Positions 12,973 to 21,283 of a DNA stretch of 24,275 nucleotides are shown one piece after another; positions within the stretch are counted from its first letter, which is position 1; each line of letters opens with the position of its first letter. Source of the stretch: an uncultured Oscillospiraceae bacterium. GTDB taxonomy: Bacteria > Bacillota > Clostridia > Oscillospirales > Acutalibacteraceae. Under the pieces are notes generated by a model, which was not told the DNA's origin, made no database searches, and was given only the letters and a program-made list of their open reading frames with translations. The position numbers and the translations under genes were made by a program. The stretch is from contig UQQT01000036.1 in the NCBI GenBank assembly GCA_900543395.1, positions 1 to 24,275 of the forward strand. The letters are read 5' to 3'.

Positions 12973-14169
12973 TTATTTATTCGCGTAGTTATTGACAACC
13001 GACTGCGGGACGTATCTCTTTATGAATTCGCTTTCAAGCGCGTATTTCGCCGCCTCGTCAAACGACAGCGGAAGCGCGTCATAACCCGACATGTCGGTTA
13101 AATTAACGTCAACCGCTTCAACGGGCTTCAAATCGGATTCCGCACTCTCAAGACACGCGTAAATTATCAGCGCAAATGCAAGATACGGATTGCTCAGCGG
13201 ATCGGGCGAACGAAGCTCGGCTCTCCTGCTGTCCTCGCTTGCGTATGCGGGAATTCTTATAAGCTGAGAGCGGTTTTCACGCGACCATGTGATATATTTC
13301 GGAGCCTTATTCGTTCCGAAACGCTCATATGAACGTCTGTCGGGATTTAGGAATAAGGTCATGTCCTTTATTTTATCCATGATACCCGATATAAAGCGTG
13401 GCATATACTCGTTGTTATCGGAATTCAATGATATATTGATATGAAAACCGTTTCCGGGCTTATCCGCAATAGGTCTCGGCGAAAAATCGGCGCAGAGTCC
13501 GTTGACGGCGGTAACCGTATTTACGACCGTTTTAAACGTAACGGCGTTGTCAGCGGCGGCAAGGGGATCAGAATGAATGAAATCGATTTCGTTCTGCCCG
13601 GGACCCTCCTCGTGGTGCGAGCTTTCCGGATAAATACCCATCCGCTCGAGCGTAAGGCAAATTTCACGGCGGATGTTCTCACCCTTGTCGTCCGGCGCGA
13701 TATCCATATATCCCGCGTTATCGTACGGAACCGCAGTCGGCTCTCCGTTATCGTCGCGCTTAAAAAGATAAAATTCAAGCTCCGAGCCGAAGTTGAAATA
13801 AAAACCTTTTTTCTCCGCCTCGGCGACAGCATTTTTTAAAAGCGTTCTCATATCGCCCTCAAACGGCGTACCGTCGGGATATTTTATATCGCAGAACATA
13901 CGCACGACCTTGCCGTGCTCCGGTCTCCACGGGAGAACCGCAATAGTCGACGGGTCGGGGTGCAGAAACAAATCGGTGTGTACCGCGCCGGAAAATCCGT
14001 CGATAGCCGAAGCGTCAATACCCTTCCCGTATTTAAATACCTTTTCGAGCTGCGTGGGCAGAACCGAAATATTCTTCTGTCTGCCGTATATGTCGCAGAA
14101 CGCAAGACGGATGAACTTAACGTCCTCCTCTTCGACATACTGGATTACTTCTTCATTTGTGTAACTCAT
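12973..14169 (-). CDS. glnA: Glutamine synthetase, short type I form
   Basis: The protein has 398 aa, shorter than the usual 440-470 of GSI. The enzyme joins ammonium to glutamate using ATP. An N-terminal beta-grasp region includes DGFSGAVHTDLFLHPDP (about 57-73). The catalytic domain carries the metal ligands in GSELEFYLF (Glu130, Glu132), HHEEGPGQNEIDF (about 185-197), His243 in GNGFHINISL, and the substrate-binding RAELRSPDPLSNPYLAFA (about 316-333). The second His of the common GxHxH motif is Asn here. No adenylylation-loop tyrosine motif is evident, so regulation is more likely transcriptional through the downstream ANTAR protein. It is first in the glnA-ANTAR-gdhA order and has a strong promoter and a folded leader. 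Confidence 0.92.
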   Translation of the reverse strand: MSYTNEEVIQYVEEEDVKFIRLAFCDIYGRQKNISVLPTQLEKVFKYGKGIDASAIDGFSGAVHTDLFLHPDPSTIAVLPWRPEHGKVVRMFCDIKYPDGTPFEGDMRTLLKNAVAEAEKKGFYFNFGSELEFYLFKRDDNGEPTAVPYDNAGYMDIAPDDKGENIRREICLTLERMGIYPESSHHEEGPGQNEIDFIHSDPLAAADNAVTFKTVVNTVTAVNGLCADFSPRPIADKPGNGFHINISLNSDNNEYMPRFISGIMDKIKDMTLFLNPDRRSYERFGTNKAPKYITWSRENRSQLIRIPAYASEDSRRAELRSPDPLSNPYLAFALIIYACLESAESDLKPVEAVDVNLTDMSGYDALPLSFDEAAKYALESEFIKRYVPQSVVNNYANK

Positions 14170-14216
14170 GATACGCCCGCCTTCACCGTAATCGGTAATA
14201 AAATAACGCGCTCATC

Positions 14217-14274
14217 CGTACGGGCAGAATACACGGAGTAAAATACACCCTTGTACTCCGTAATGCCGTGTACG
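14217..14274 (-). promoter_or_regulatory. Folded glnA leader, candidate ANTAR target
   Basis: On the minus strand an outer stem CGTAC/GTACG encloses an inner perfect 8-bp stem ACGGAGTA/TACTCCGT. This lies between the glnA promoter and its start codon. Because an ANTAR RNA-binding protein is encoded next to it, the leader is a reasonable place for antitermination control. I do not see a clear hexaloop pair or a strong U-run. Confidence 0.35.
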
Positions 14275-14310
14275 AACGAACGCCGTTGCTCATTCTTTTT
14301 TAATGGTATT

Positions 14311-14339
14311 ATTTTATCATAATACAACGTCTTTGTCAA
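14311..14339 (-). promoter_or_regulatory. glnA promoter
   Basis: A perfect TTGACA (14334-14339), 17-nt spacer and TAAAAT (14311-14316) on the minus strand give a transcript with about 135 nt of leader before glnA. Confidence 0.75.
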
Positions 14340-14574
14340 CTCACATTATGTCCAAACACGTCTGTAAAAACAGGGCAAACGTTGTTAAATTCAACGGCGG
14401 AAAACGCACCTCATTAGAACTAATGATACAATTTCAAAAACTTGTTTTTTCAAGAAAAAGAACATTCCTTACTGCATGAAATTAGCAATATAATATAAAA
14501 TGATAACAATGCGTCGGCAATATAAAATCCGCGGTTTGTTATCGGCAAATTTATATTTAAAAAATTCTTGCGGC

Positions 14575-14608
14575 AAAAAAAAAGGACTGCCGCTGAATGA
14601 GGCAGTCC
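14575..14608 (-). terminator. Strong terminator after serS
   Basis: GGACTGCC and GGCAGTCC form a perfect 8-bp stem with a 9-nt loop, followed on the minus strand by nine T residues. It lies just after the serS stop and ends the glgBCD-parB-serS transcript. Confidence 0.9.
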
Positions 14609-14614
14609 GACATA

Positions 14615-15904
14615 TTATTTTTTAGGAATGATTTTTTCCGTTCCGCCCATATAGGGTCTCAATGCTTCGGGGATATTTACGCTGCCGTCGGCGTTTAAAT
14701 TGTTCTCCAAAAAAGCAATCAGCATTCTCGGAGGCGCGACAACCGTATTGTTAAGCGTATGGGCAAGATATTTTTTGCCGTCCTCGCCCTTGACTCTTAT
14801 ACCGAGTCTCCTCGCCTGCGCGTCGCCGAGGTTCGAACACGAACCGACCTCGAAATATTTCTTCTGTCTCGGAGACCACGCCTCTACGTCGACGGATTTT
14901 ACCTTCAAATCGGCAAGATCGCCCGAACAGCATTCGAGAGTTCTGACGGGGATATCGAGCGAACGGAACAAATCGACGGTGTTTTTCCAAAGCTTGTCGT
15001 ACCACGTCATACTGTCCTCGGGCTTGCAGACGACTATCATCTCCTGCTTTTCAAACTGATGGATTCTGTAAACGCCTCTCTCCTCGATACCGTGCGCGCC
15101 CTTCTCCTTTCTGAAGCAGGGAGAATAGCTCGTCAGGGTCTTGGGAAGCTCCTGCTCGGGGATTATCTGATCTATAAATTTACCTATCATGGAGTGCTCG
15201 CTTGTACCGATAAGATAGAGATCCTCGCCCTCAATCTTATACATCATCGCCTCCATTTCGGCAAAGCTCATAACGCCCGTAACAACGTCGGAGCGAATCA
15301 TAAACGGGGGAACGACATACGTAAAGCCTCTGTTTATCATGAAATCGCGTGCGTAAGCGATAACCGACGAGTGGATTCTCGCAATATCTCCCATAAGATA
15401 ATAGAATCCGTTGCCGGCGACTCTTCTTGCGGAGTCAAGATCAATTCCGTCGAAACGCTCCATTATGTCGGTGTGATACGGAATTTCAAAATCGGGAACG
15501 ACAGGCTCGCCGAAGCGCTCAATCTCGACGTTCTCGCTGTCGTCCTTTCCTATAGGCACGCTCTCGTCGATAATGTTGGGGATAACGAGCATTATTTTTC
15601 TGATTTTTGCGCTCACTTCGTCCTCAAGACGTTCGCACTCTGCAAGTCCCTTTGTGTCCTCGGCAACCTGTGTTTTCGCCTTTTCGGCTTCATCCTTTTT
15701 GCCCTGCGCCATAAGTGCTCCGATAAGCTTCGACGCCTTGTTTTTAGAGGCTCTCAGCTCGTCGGCCTTCATCTTATTGGCTCTGTACTCCCTGTCGAGA
15801 GCGATTACCTCGTCGACCATGGGGAGCTTGTTATCCTGAAACTTCTTTTTGATATTATCCTTTACGATATCGGGGTTTTCCCTCAAAAATTTAATATCAA
15901 GCAT
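14615..15904 (-). CDS. serS: Seryl-tRNA synthetase
   Basis: This is a 429-aa cytoplasmic enzyme that charges tRNA-Ser with serine. The N-terminal long helical hairpin (about 30-105, rich in Lys, Glu and Ala) is the tRNA-binding coiled coil. The class II core has a serine-site segment LIGTSEHSMIGK (about 232-242), motif 2 CFRKEKGAHGIEERG with RIHQFEKQEM (about 263-289), and a C-terminal motif 3 region with NNTVVAPPRMLIAFLEN. The wording of the serine site (TSEHS instead of the usual bacterial TAEVP) and of motif 2 is nearer to archaeal-like forms, so this may be the divergent serS type seen in some Clostridia. It starts 24 bp after parB behind AAAAGGAG, with no T-box leader in that gap, and it ends the operon at a strong terminator. 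Confidence 0.95.
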   Translation of the reverse strand: MLDIKFLRENPDIVKDNIKKKFQDNKLPMVDEVIALDREYRANKMKADELRASKNKASKLIGALMAQGKKDEAEKAKTQVAEDTKGLAECERLEDEVSAKIRKIMLVIPNIIDESVPIGKDDSENVEIERFGEPVVPDFEIPYHTDIMERFDGIDLDSARRVAGNGFYYLMGDIARIHSSVIAYARDFMINRGFTYVVPPFMIRSDVVTGVMSFAEMEAMMYKIEGEDLYLIGTSEHSMIGKFIDQIIPEQELPKTLTSYSPCFRKEKGAHGIEERGVYRIHQFEKQEMIVVCKPEDSMTWYDKLWKNTVDLFRSLDIPVRTLECCSGDLADLKVKSVDVEAWSPRQKKYFEVGSCSNLGDAQARRLGIRVKGEDGKKYLAHTLNNTVVAPPRMLIAFLENNLNADGSVNIPEALRPYMGGTEKIIPKK

Positions 15905-15928
15905 TCTTAGTATATACTCCTTTTCAAA

Positions 15929-16786
15929 TCAATCCTCAAACAGATTGGCTATTTTCTGCAAATCCTCTTTGTCGAAAAACTCTATTTCGATTTTTCCGCC
16001 CTTTTTGCCCTCTTTAACGCTGACTTTTCTGCCCGAGGACGACGAAATCGACAGCTCGACCTCGCTGAAAAACGGATCTCTCTTATGAATCCTCGTACTT
16101 CCCGGGACAGACTGTGCGTTTATGCTCTTTACAAGCTTTTCCGTCTCCCTTACCGAAAGACATTTTGATATAACGGTGTCAGCCGCGTCGCATATTTTTG
16201 ACTTGTCGTTAATTCCGAGCAAAGCCCTCGCATGACCCTGCGATAAAAAGTCATCGCTTACAAGGTCTCTGACCTTTTCGGGCAGAGACATGAGTCTTAA
16301 CGTATTCGTAAGCGCGGAACGCGATTTGCCGAGCTTCTGCGCCGCCTGCTCCTGCGTAAAATCGAACTCGTCTATGAGCTTCTGTATACCCTCTGCTTCC
16401 TCCATGGGGTTAAGGTTTTCCCTCTGAAGATTCTCAATAAGGGCTATAACCGAAACCTCGGAGTCCGTAAGAGTTTTTACGATAACGGGAACCTCCGTAA
16501 GCCCCGCGATCCTCGCCGCTCTCCAACGGCGTTCGCCCGCGACAAGCTGATATCCGCCGTCGGGTGTGGGGCGGACGATGAGAGGCTGTAAAACGCCGTG
16601 CTCGGCAATGCTCGAAGCGAGTTCGTTAAGAGCCTCCCCGTCGAAATTCTGTCTCGGCTGATCCCTGTTAGGCTCAATTTCGCCTATCGCAAGAGAGCTT
16701 ACGGACGCGGACTCCCCGCCGTCAAGCGAATTGTCAAAAAGTAACGCGTCGAGTCCTCTGCCGAGACCTCTGTTTTTTGGTGCCAT
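15929..16786 (-). CDS. parB: Chromosome-partitioning protein ParB/Spo0J
   Basis: This is a 285-aa protein of typical ParB length. The N-terminal tail KNRGLGRGLDALL is the conserved ParA-interacting end. The CTP-binding/ParB domain shows EHGVLQPLIVRP (about 62-73), GERRWRAARIAGL (84-96) and ENLQRENLNPMEEA (about 118-131). A helix-turn-helix (about 144-167, TQEQAAQKLGKSRSALTNTL) binds parS. The C-terminal part ends in the dimerisation segment. ParB loads as a CTP-dependent clamp at parS and directs origin segregation and SMC loading. The usual partner gene parA (soj) is not next to it; instead glgD lies 24 bp upstream and serS 24 bp downstream. No exact parS site occurs in the window. It is either a displaced chromosomal copy or a paralogue. 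Confidence 0.93.
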   Translation of the reverse strand: MAPKNRGLGRGLDALLFDNSLDGGESASVSSLAIGEIEPNRDQPRQNFDGEALNELASSIAEHGVLQPLIVRPTPDGGYQLVAGERRWRAARIAGLTEVPVIVKTLTDSEVSVIALIENLQRENLNPMEEAEGIQKLIDEFDFTQEQAAQKLGKSRSALTNTLRLMSLPEKVRDLVSDDFLSQGHARALLGINDKSKICDAADTVISKCLSVRETEKLVKSINAQSVPGSTRIHKRDPFFSEVELSISSSSGRKVSVKEGKKGGKIEIEFFDKEDLQKIANLFED

Positions 16787-16810
16787 ATATTTCTCTCTCC
16801 TGAAAAAAAC

Positions 16811-17923
16811 TTATATAATTATGCTCTTGCCTATGTAAACGGGGTAAGTCTCTGCACCGGAGAGTGAATTCCTCGGTCTGACAACGCCGTACTTGTCCAT
16901 GATAACCCAGTCAAGCTTTGAATCCGCGCCGATGAACGACGAGTGCATTATTATCGAATTTCTGACGACTGCGCCCTTTTCAATATGAACGCCTCTGAAT
17001 ATAACGGAGTTTTCAACCGTGCCCTCTATTCTGCATCCGTCGGCGATAAGCGAATTATTAACCGACGCGCCGATACCGTAGACCGCGGGCATATCGTCCG
17101 CCGTCTTTGTATAAACGGGATCGCCGTTGTGGAAAAGCTGTTTTAAATTTTCCTCTTTTAAAAGAGCCATATTCGCGTCGAAATAACTCTTTAACGAATC
17201 GACCGCGGGACAGAAACCGTCTATGCGGCAACCGTTCATTTTAAGACTGTGTACGTTCTGACGGATTATATCCTTTTCAAAGCTCGTATATCCTCTTGTT
17301 ACCGCTTCATTCACAAGACGTTCGAGAAGCGATTTCCTCATAACAATTATATTTATCGAATATCTGCCCTCGCCGTCGGGATTTACCGGAACTGTGACAT
17401 CCGATATGAATCCCTCGGAGTCGACGTCAAATACCATGATATCCTCGAGAGCGGGTATCCTGCCCTCTTTGTATGCGAACGTAATATCCGCGCCCGAAGC
17501 TATATGCTTATCGACGATCCTGCCGATATCGATGTTGCATATAAAATTGCAGTCGGACAAAACGACGTATTCCTCTTTTGATTTTTTTATAAACGGCATA
17601 ATGTTGGCAAGCGCGTCTATTCTGCACGTATATATGCCGTTTCCGTTCGTAAACGGAGGCAGAATGAACAGACCCTCGTTCTTTCTGGACAGATCCCACG
17701 GCTTGCCGTTGCCGATATGATCCATAAGGGACTGATAATTGCTCTTGGTAATGACTCCGACCTTTCTGATTCCGCAGTTTACCATGTTCGACAGAGGGAA
17801 GTCGATAAGACGGTATCTTCCGCCGAACGGAACGGAACCCATGGTTCTCAAAGCCGTGAGCTGGTCTATGCACACGCTGTGCGCGTCCGCGTAAATAAGT
17901 CCTAAAACGTTATTGCCTTTCAT
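16811..17923 (-). CDS. glgD: Glucose-1-phosphate adenylyltransferase, GlgD subunit
   Basis: The protein has 370 aa from ATG 17923, behind GGAGG; a longer frame into glgC has no support. The ATG overlaps the glgC stop by 4 bp (ATGA), so translation is coupled. It has a nucleotidyltransferase fold with VPFGGRYRLIDFPLSNMVN (about 31-49) and a C-terminal left-handed beta-helix (about 270-370, with VENSVIFRGVHIEKGAVV). The N-terminal glycine-rich nucleotide loop present in GlgC is replaced by LIYADAHSVCIDQLTALR, and the GlgC Asp site SGDHIYKMD reads SDCNFICNID. This fits the known non-catalytic GlgD subunit, which pairs with GlgC in Firmicutes and alters its activity and regulation. Confidence 0.93.
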   Translation of the reverse strand: MKGNNVLGLIYADAHSVCIDQLTALRTMGSVPFGGRYRLIDFPLSNMVNCGIRKVGVITKSNYQSLMDHIGNGKPWDLSRKNEGLFILPPFTNGNGIYTCRIDALANIMPFIKKSKEEYVVLSDCNFICNIDIGRIVDKHIASGADITFAYKEGRIPALEDIMVFDVDSEGFISDVTVPVNPDGEGRYSINIIVMRKSLLERLVNEAVTRGYTSFEKDIIRQNVHSLKMNGCRIDGFCPAVDSLKSYFDANMALLKEENLKQLFHNGDPVYTKTADDMPAVYGIGASVNNSLIADGCRIEGTVENSVIFRGVHIEKGAVVRNSIIMHSSFIGADSKLDWVIMDKYGVVRPRNSLSGAETYPVYIGKSIII

Positions 17924-19140
17924 ACCGTTTCGCCCTCCTTTACATCCTCGCCGATCATCTGACGGGCGGTAACGCGAGCGTTCCTTCCGACGTTTACGCT
18001 GTGTCCTACTACCGCTACGCCCCACTTGTCAAGATCGCTTATCTCCTGCGGATCCTCGCCGACGACCGCGCCCGACTCTATGACTGCGTTCTCGGCTATC
18101 ATCGCATACTGAACCTTTGCTCCGGGCTTGATAACCGCGCCGGGCATAACTATCGAATACTTGACCTCCGCGCCCTCGTCCACGGAAACGTTCGAGAAAA
18201 TAACGGAGTAGTCAACCTTACCGCTTATAATGCATCCGCCCGCGACAATCGAATTCTCGACGTGCGCGCTGTCGGATATGTAGTGCGGAGGAGTCGCCGC
18301 CGTGTTCGAATAAATTTTCCACGAGGAATCGCTTAAATCTATATTCGCAACGGGATTTAAAAGGTCGAGATTAGCCTCCCACAGACTGTCTATGGTTCCT
18401 ACGTCCTTCCAGTATCCGTCGAATTCGTATGCAAAAAGTCTCTCGCCCGCCTCATGCATTGCGGGAATAACGTCCTTGCCGAAGTCGTTTGACGAGTTCT
18501 CCTTAGCCTCGTCGGCTATGAGATATTCTCTTAACTTCGACCACGTGAACATGTAAACGCCCATTGAAGCCTTATTGCTCTTGGGATTCTTGGGTTTTTC
18601 CTCGAATGCTGTAATGGCTCCGTCATCGTCTGTAAACATAAGTCCGAAGCGTGAAGCCTCCTCCCACGGAACTTCGAGCATTGCGATGGTACACGCCGCC
18701 TCGTGAGCCTTATGAAAGTCGAGCATTTTCGAATAGTCCATCTTATAAATATGATCGCCCGAGAGAACGGCTACATATTCGGGATTATATCTGTCAATGA
18801 AGTTGATATTCTGGTAAATCGCGTTTGCGGTACCCCTGTACCAGTCGGTTCCCTTTATCTGCTGATACGGCGAGAGAATGTGAACTCCGCCGTTCATTCT
18901 GTCGAGATCCCACGGCTGACCGTTGCCGATATAGTCGTTCAATTCAAGGGGCTGATACTGCGTTAAAACGCCGACGGTGTGTATGCCGGAGTTTACGCAG
19001 TTGGAGAGCGGAAAGTCTATGATTCTGTATTTTCCGCCGTAGGGAACGGCGGGCTTAGCAATATTCTTGGTAAGTATTCCGAGTCTGCTGCCCTGACCGC
19101 CGGCGAGCAGCATAGCTATACATTCTGTTTTTCTTGCCAT
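17920..19140 (-). CDS. glgC: Glucose-1-phosphate adenylyltransferase, catalytic GlgC
   Basis: This 406-aa enzyme makes ADP-glucose from glucose-1-phosphate and ATP, the committed step of glycogen synthesis. It has the N-terminal pyrophosphorylase loop LLAGGQGSRLGILT (about 11-24), KPAVPYGGKYRIIDFPLSN (about 29-47), the catalytic Asp region AVLSGDHIYKMDY, and the sugar-phosphate Lys region FEEKPKNPKS. The C-terminal beta-helix (about 290-400) holds hexapeptide-like repeats, for example AVIKPGAKVQYAMIAENAVI. The start ATG 19140 is preceded by AAGGAAGG. It lies 23 bp after glgB and overlaps glgD by 4 bp. Confidence 0.96.
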   Translation of the reverse strand: MARKTECIAMLLAGGQGSRLGILTKNIAKPAVPYGGKYRIIDFPLSNCVNSGIHTVGVLTQYQPLELNDYIGNGQPWDLDRMNGGVHILSPYQQIKGTDWYRGTANAIYQNINFIDRYNPEYVAVLSGDHIYKMDYSKMLDFHKAHEAACTIAMLEVPWEEASRFGLMFTDDDGAITAFEEKPKNPKSNKASMGVYMFTWSKLREYLIADEAKENSSNDFGKDVIPAMHEAGERLFAYEFDGYWKDVGTIDSLWEANLDLLNPVANIDLSDSSWKIYSNTAATPPHYISDSAHVENSIVAGGCIISGKVDYSVIFSNVSVDEGAEVKYSIVMPGAVIKPGAKVQYAMIAENAVIESGAVVGEDPQEISDLDKWGVAVVGHSVNVGRNARVTARQMIGEDVKEGETV

Positions 19141-19163
19141 AGTGTAACCTTCCTTTTTGTTTT

Positions 19164-21050
19164 TTATTTTCTCTTTTTTAAGTATATCGCCGAAAGACCG
19201 GGCAGAGAAAGCTCCACGCTCTGCGGCTGCGAATGCATACCCTGCGCCTTTGTGCGGTAAACGCGTTTTCTGACCTTGCCGGAACCGCCGAATTTCTTAT
19301 CGTCGGAATTGAATACAACGTCGTAAACGCCCTTTTCGGGTACGCCCATTTTATAATGATCCCTCTGTACGGGGGTAAAATTGCATACGACTATAACGCT
19401 CTCGCCCTTTTCGTCCGTACGTCTGAACGCGATAACGGAGTTGTCCGAGTCGTCGCTGACTATCCATGAGAAGCCCTCCCACGAATAATCTATCTCCCAC
19501 ATTGGAGCATTTTCTTTATAGAAACGGTTTAATGCTTTTGTATATTCAAGCAAAGATTTATGAAAATCGTAATCGAGCAGGAACCAGTCGAGCTGTTTTT
19601 TCTCGTCCCACTCTATAAACTGACCGAATTCCTGACCCATGAAGAGCAGTTTTTTACCGGGGTGCGCATACATATAGCCTAAGAACGCGCGCATTGCGGC
19701 AAACTTTTCTTCGTAAGTTCCGGGCATTTTGTCTATAAGCGACTTCTTGCCGTGAACGACCTCGTCGTGCGAGATCGGCAGAACGAAATTCTCCGAAAAC
19801 GCGTAAAAGAACGAGAAGGTTATAAGGTCGTGATTGTATTTTTTGAAATAGCCGTCGAGCGAAAAATATCTGAGTATATCGTTCATCCAGCCCATATTCC
19901 ATTTAAAGTTAAAGCCGAGACCGCCTACATTCGTAGGCTTTGTAACGAGAGGCCACGCTGTCGATTCCTCGGCAATCATCATGATGCCGGGATAGTCCCT
20001 GAACAGAACCTCGTTGAGCTTTCGCAGAAACGCAACGGCTTCGAGATTCTCTCTTCCTCCCTTTTCGTTCCTGACCCAGTTTCCGTCGTCCCTGCCGTAG
20101 TCAAGGTAAAGCATTGAGGCGACTGCGTCGACTCTGATTCCGTCGATATGATATTCCTTAAGCCAGAACGAAGCCGAGGACATAAGGAAGCTTTTGACCT
20201 GCGTTTTGCCGTAGTCGAAAACCCTCGTTCCCCACTGGTAATGCTCGCCCTTTCTCGGGTCGGCATACTCGTAGCACGGCTGACCGTCGAATTCGTAGAG
20301 TCCGTGCGCATCTTTCGGAAAATGTGCGGGAACCCAGTCGAGAATAACGCCTATGCCGTTGTTGTGGCACTCGTTTATAAGATACATAAGATCCTCGGGA
20401 GTGCCGTATCTCGACGTCGGAGCAAAATAGCCGGTGACCTGATATCCCCAGCTTCCGTCGAACGGATATTCCGTAAGAGGCAGAAACTCGACGTGCGTGT
20501 AGCCCATTTCCTTAACATAGGGAATAAGCTTGTCCGCAAGCTCTCTGTATGAATAGAAGCTGCCGTCCTCGTTCATTCTCCACGAACCGGCATGAACCTC
20601 GTAAATATTTACGGGCGAGGAATAAATACCCTTACGCGCTCTCTCGTCCGTCCACTGCTTATCCGTCCATTTGAATTTATCGATTTCGTAGAATTTCGAA
20701 GCCGTACCGGGTCTTGTCTCCGAATGAAAACCGTACGGGTCGCACTTCATAAACTGTCTGCCGTCGGACGCGGTTATGCAGTATTTATACGTATCAAACC
20801 TCTTTATCCCCTTGACGACAGCCTCCCAGATTTCGCCGTCGGACATACGCGTCATCGGACTTTTTTCTCCGTCCCAGGAGTTGAAATCGCCGACAACGCT
20901 CACGCTCTCTGCGTGAGGAGCCCATACCCTGAACGTAACGGCGTTTTTGCCCGTCCTGTGCGCACCGAGAAACTCGTACGCTCTTGCGTTGCTTCCCTCG
21001 TGGAAAAGATAAACGGGAACGTCTAAATTCTCTTTCTTTTTGCTCTCCAT
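19164..21050 (-). CDS. glgB: 1,4-alpha-glucan branching enzyme
   Basis: The protein has 628 aa from ATG 21050, with GGAG 8 nt upstream; an ATG two codons earlier is too close to the ribosome site. The enzyme adds alpha-1,6 branches to glycogen. An N-terminal CBM48 domain (about 35-110, VTFRVWAPHAESVSVVGDFN) precedes the GH13 barrel. The barrel has VILDWVPAHFPKDAHGL (about 235-251), the nucleophile Asp308 in IDGIRVDAVASMLYLDY, the acid/base Glu361 in MIAEESTAW, and the third Asp (about 429) in ISHDEVVHGKKSL. A C-terminal beta domain ends with QSVELSLPGLSAIYLKK. It is the first gene of the glgBCD-parB-serS run, with a promoter in the divergent gap facing marR. No glgA or glgP is in the window. 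Confidence 0.96.
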   Translation of the reverse strand: MESKKKENLDVPVYLFHEGSNARAYEFLGAHRTGKNAVTFRVWAPHAESVSVVGDFNSWDGEKSPMTRMSDGEIWEAVVKGIKRFDTYKYCITASDGRQFMKCDPYGFHSETRPGTASKFYEIDKFKWTDKQWTDERARKGIYSSPVNIYEVHAGSWRMNEDGSFYSYRELADKLIPYVKEMGYTHVEFLPLTEYPFDGSWGYQVTGYFAPTSRYGTPEDLMYLINECHNNGIGVILDWVPAHFPKDAHGLYEFDGQPCYEYADPRKGEHYQWGTRVFDYGKTQVKSFLMSSASFWLKEYHIDGIRVDAVASMLYLDYGRDDGNWVRNEKGGRENLEAVAFLRKLNEVLFRDYPGIMMIAEESTAWPLVTKPTNVGGLGFNFKWNMGWMNDILRYFSLDGYFKKYNHDLITFSFFYAFSENFVLPISHDEVVHGKKSLIDKMPGTYEEKFAAMRAFLGYMYAHPGKKLLFMGQEFGQFIEWDEKKQLDWFLLDYDFHKSLLEYTKALNRFYKENAPMWEIDYSWEGFSWIVSDDSDNSVIAFRRTDEKGESVIVVCNFTPVQRDHYKMGVPEKGVYDVVFNSDDKKFGGSGKVRKRVYRTKAQGMHSQPQSVELSLPGLSAIYLKKRK

Positions 21051-21099
21051 AATCATTTCTCCGATTAATCCGTTTAATAAATACAGATATATATACTAT

Positions 21100-21128
21100 A
21101 TATTATCAAAAAAAAGTTATTTTTTCAA
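21100..21128 (-). promoter_or_regulatory. glgB operon promoter
   Basis: On the minus strand TTGAAA (21123-21128), a 17-nt spacer and TAATAT (21100-21105) lie about 50 nt upstream of the glgB start. A second possible set (TTGTGT with TATAAT, 18-nt spacer) lies a little further upstream. Confidence 0.55.
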
Positions 21129-21222
21129 GACCCATTATAAAATAATATCAATATTTTACACAAATACACATACAAAATATGTCGCAATATTTGTAACAGT
21201 TGATGTAAAAACCATTTATGTA

Positions 21223-21251
21223 TTGAAAAATGATTCAAAAGTATGTAAAAT
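21223..21251 (+). promoter_or_regulatory. marR promoter with overlapping palindrome
   Basis: TTGAAA (21223-21228), a 17-nt spacer and TAAAAT (21246-21251) precede the MarR gene. The -35 box is part of the palindrome TTGAA-AAATGA-TTCAA (21223-21238), a possible operator for autoregulation. Confidence 0.6.
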
Positions 21252-21283
21252 TAAATCAGTTAATTAATTCGCGGTGAAAATAA

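Larger units (their letters stand above)
14170..14574. other. Intergenic region upstream of glnA
   Basis: No gene is visible. Its right half is AT-rich and featureless apart from a short CTTG-A6-CAAG palindrome near 14442-14455. Its left half holds the glnA promoter (14311-14339) and the roughly 135-nt glnA leader. The leader has a nested stem (14217-14274). Confidence 0.6.

Noticed and set aside
14759..15910. 383-codon plus-strand ORF
   Set aside because: It is a long shadow frame antisense to serS, which has full motif support.
17924..18025. 34-codon N-terminal extension of glgD
   Set aside because: It lies inside glgC coding sequence, has Arg-rich non-family sequence, and the ATG at 17923 has a strong ribosome site and gives the normal GlgD length.
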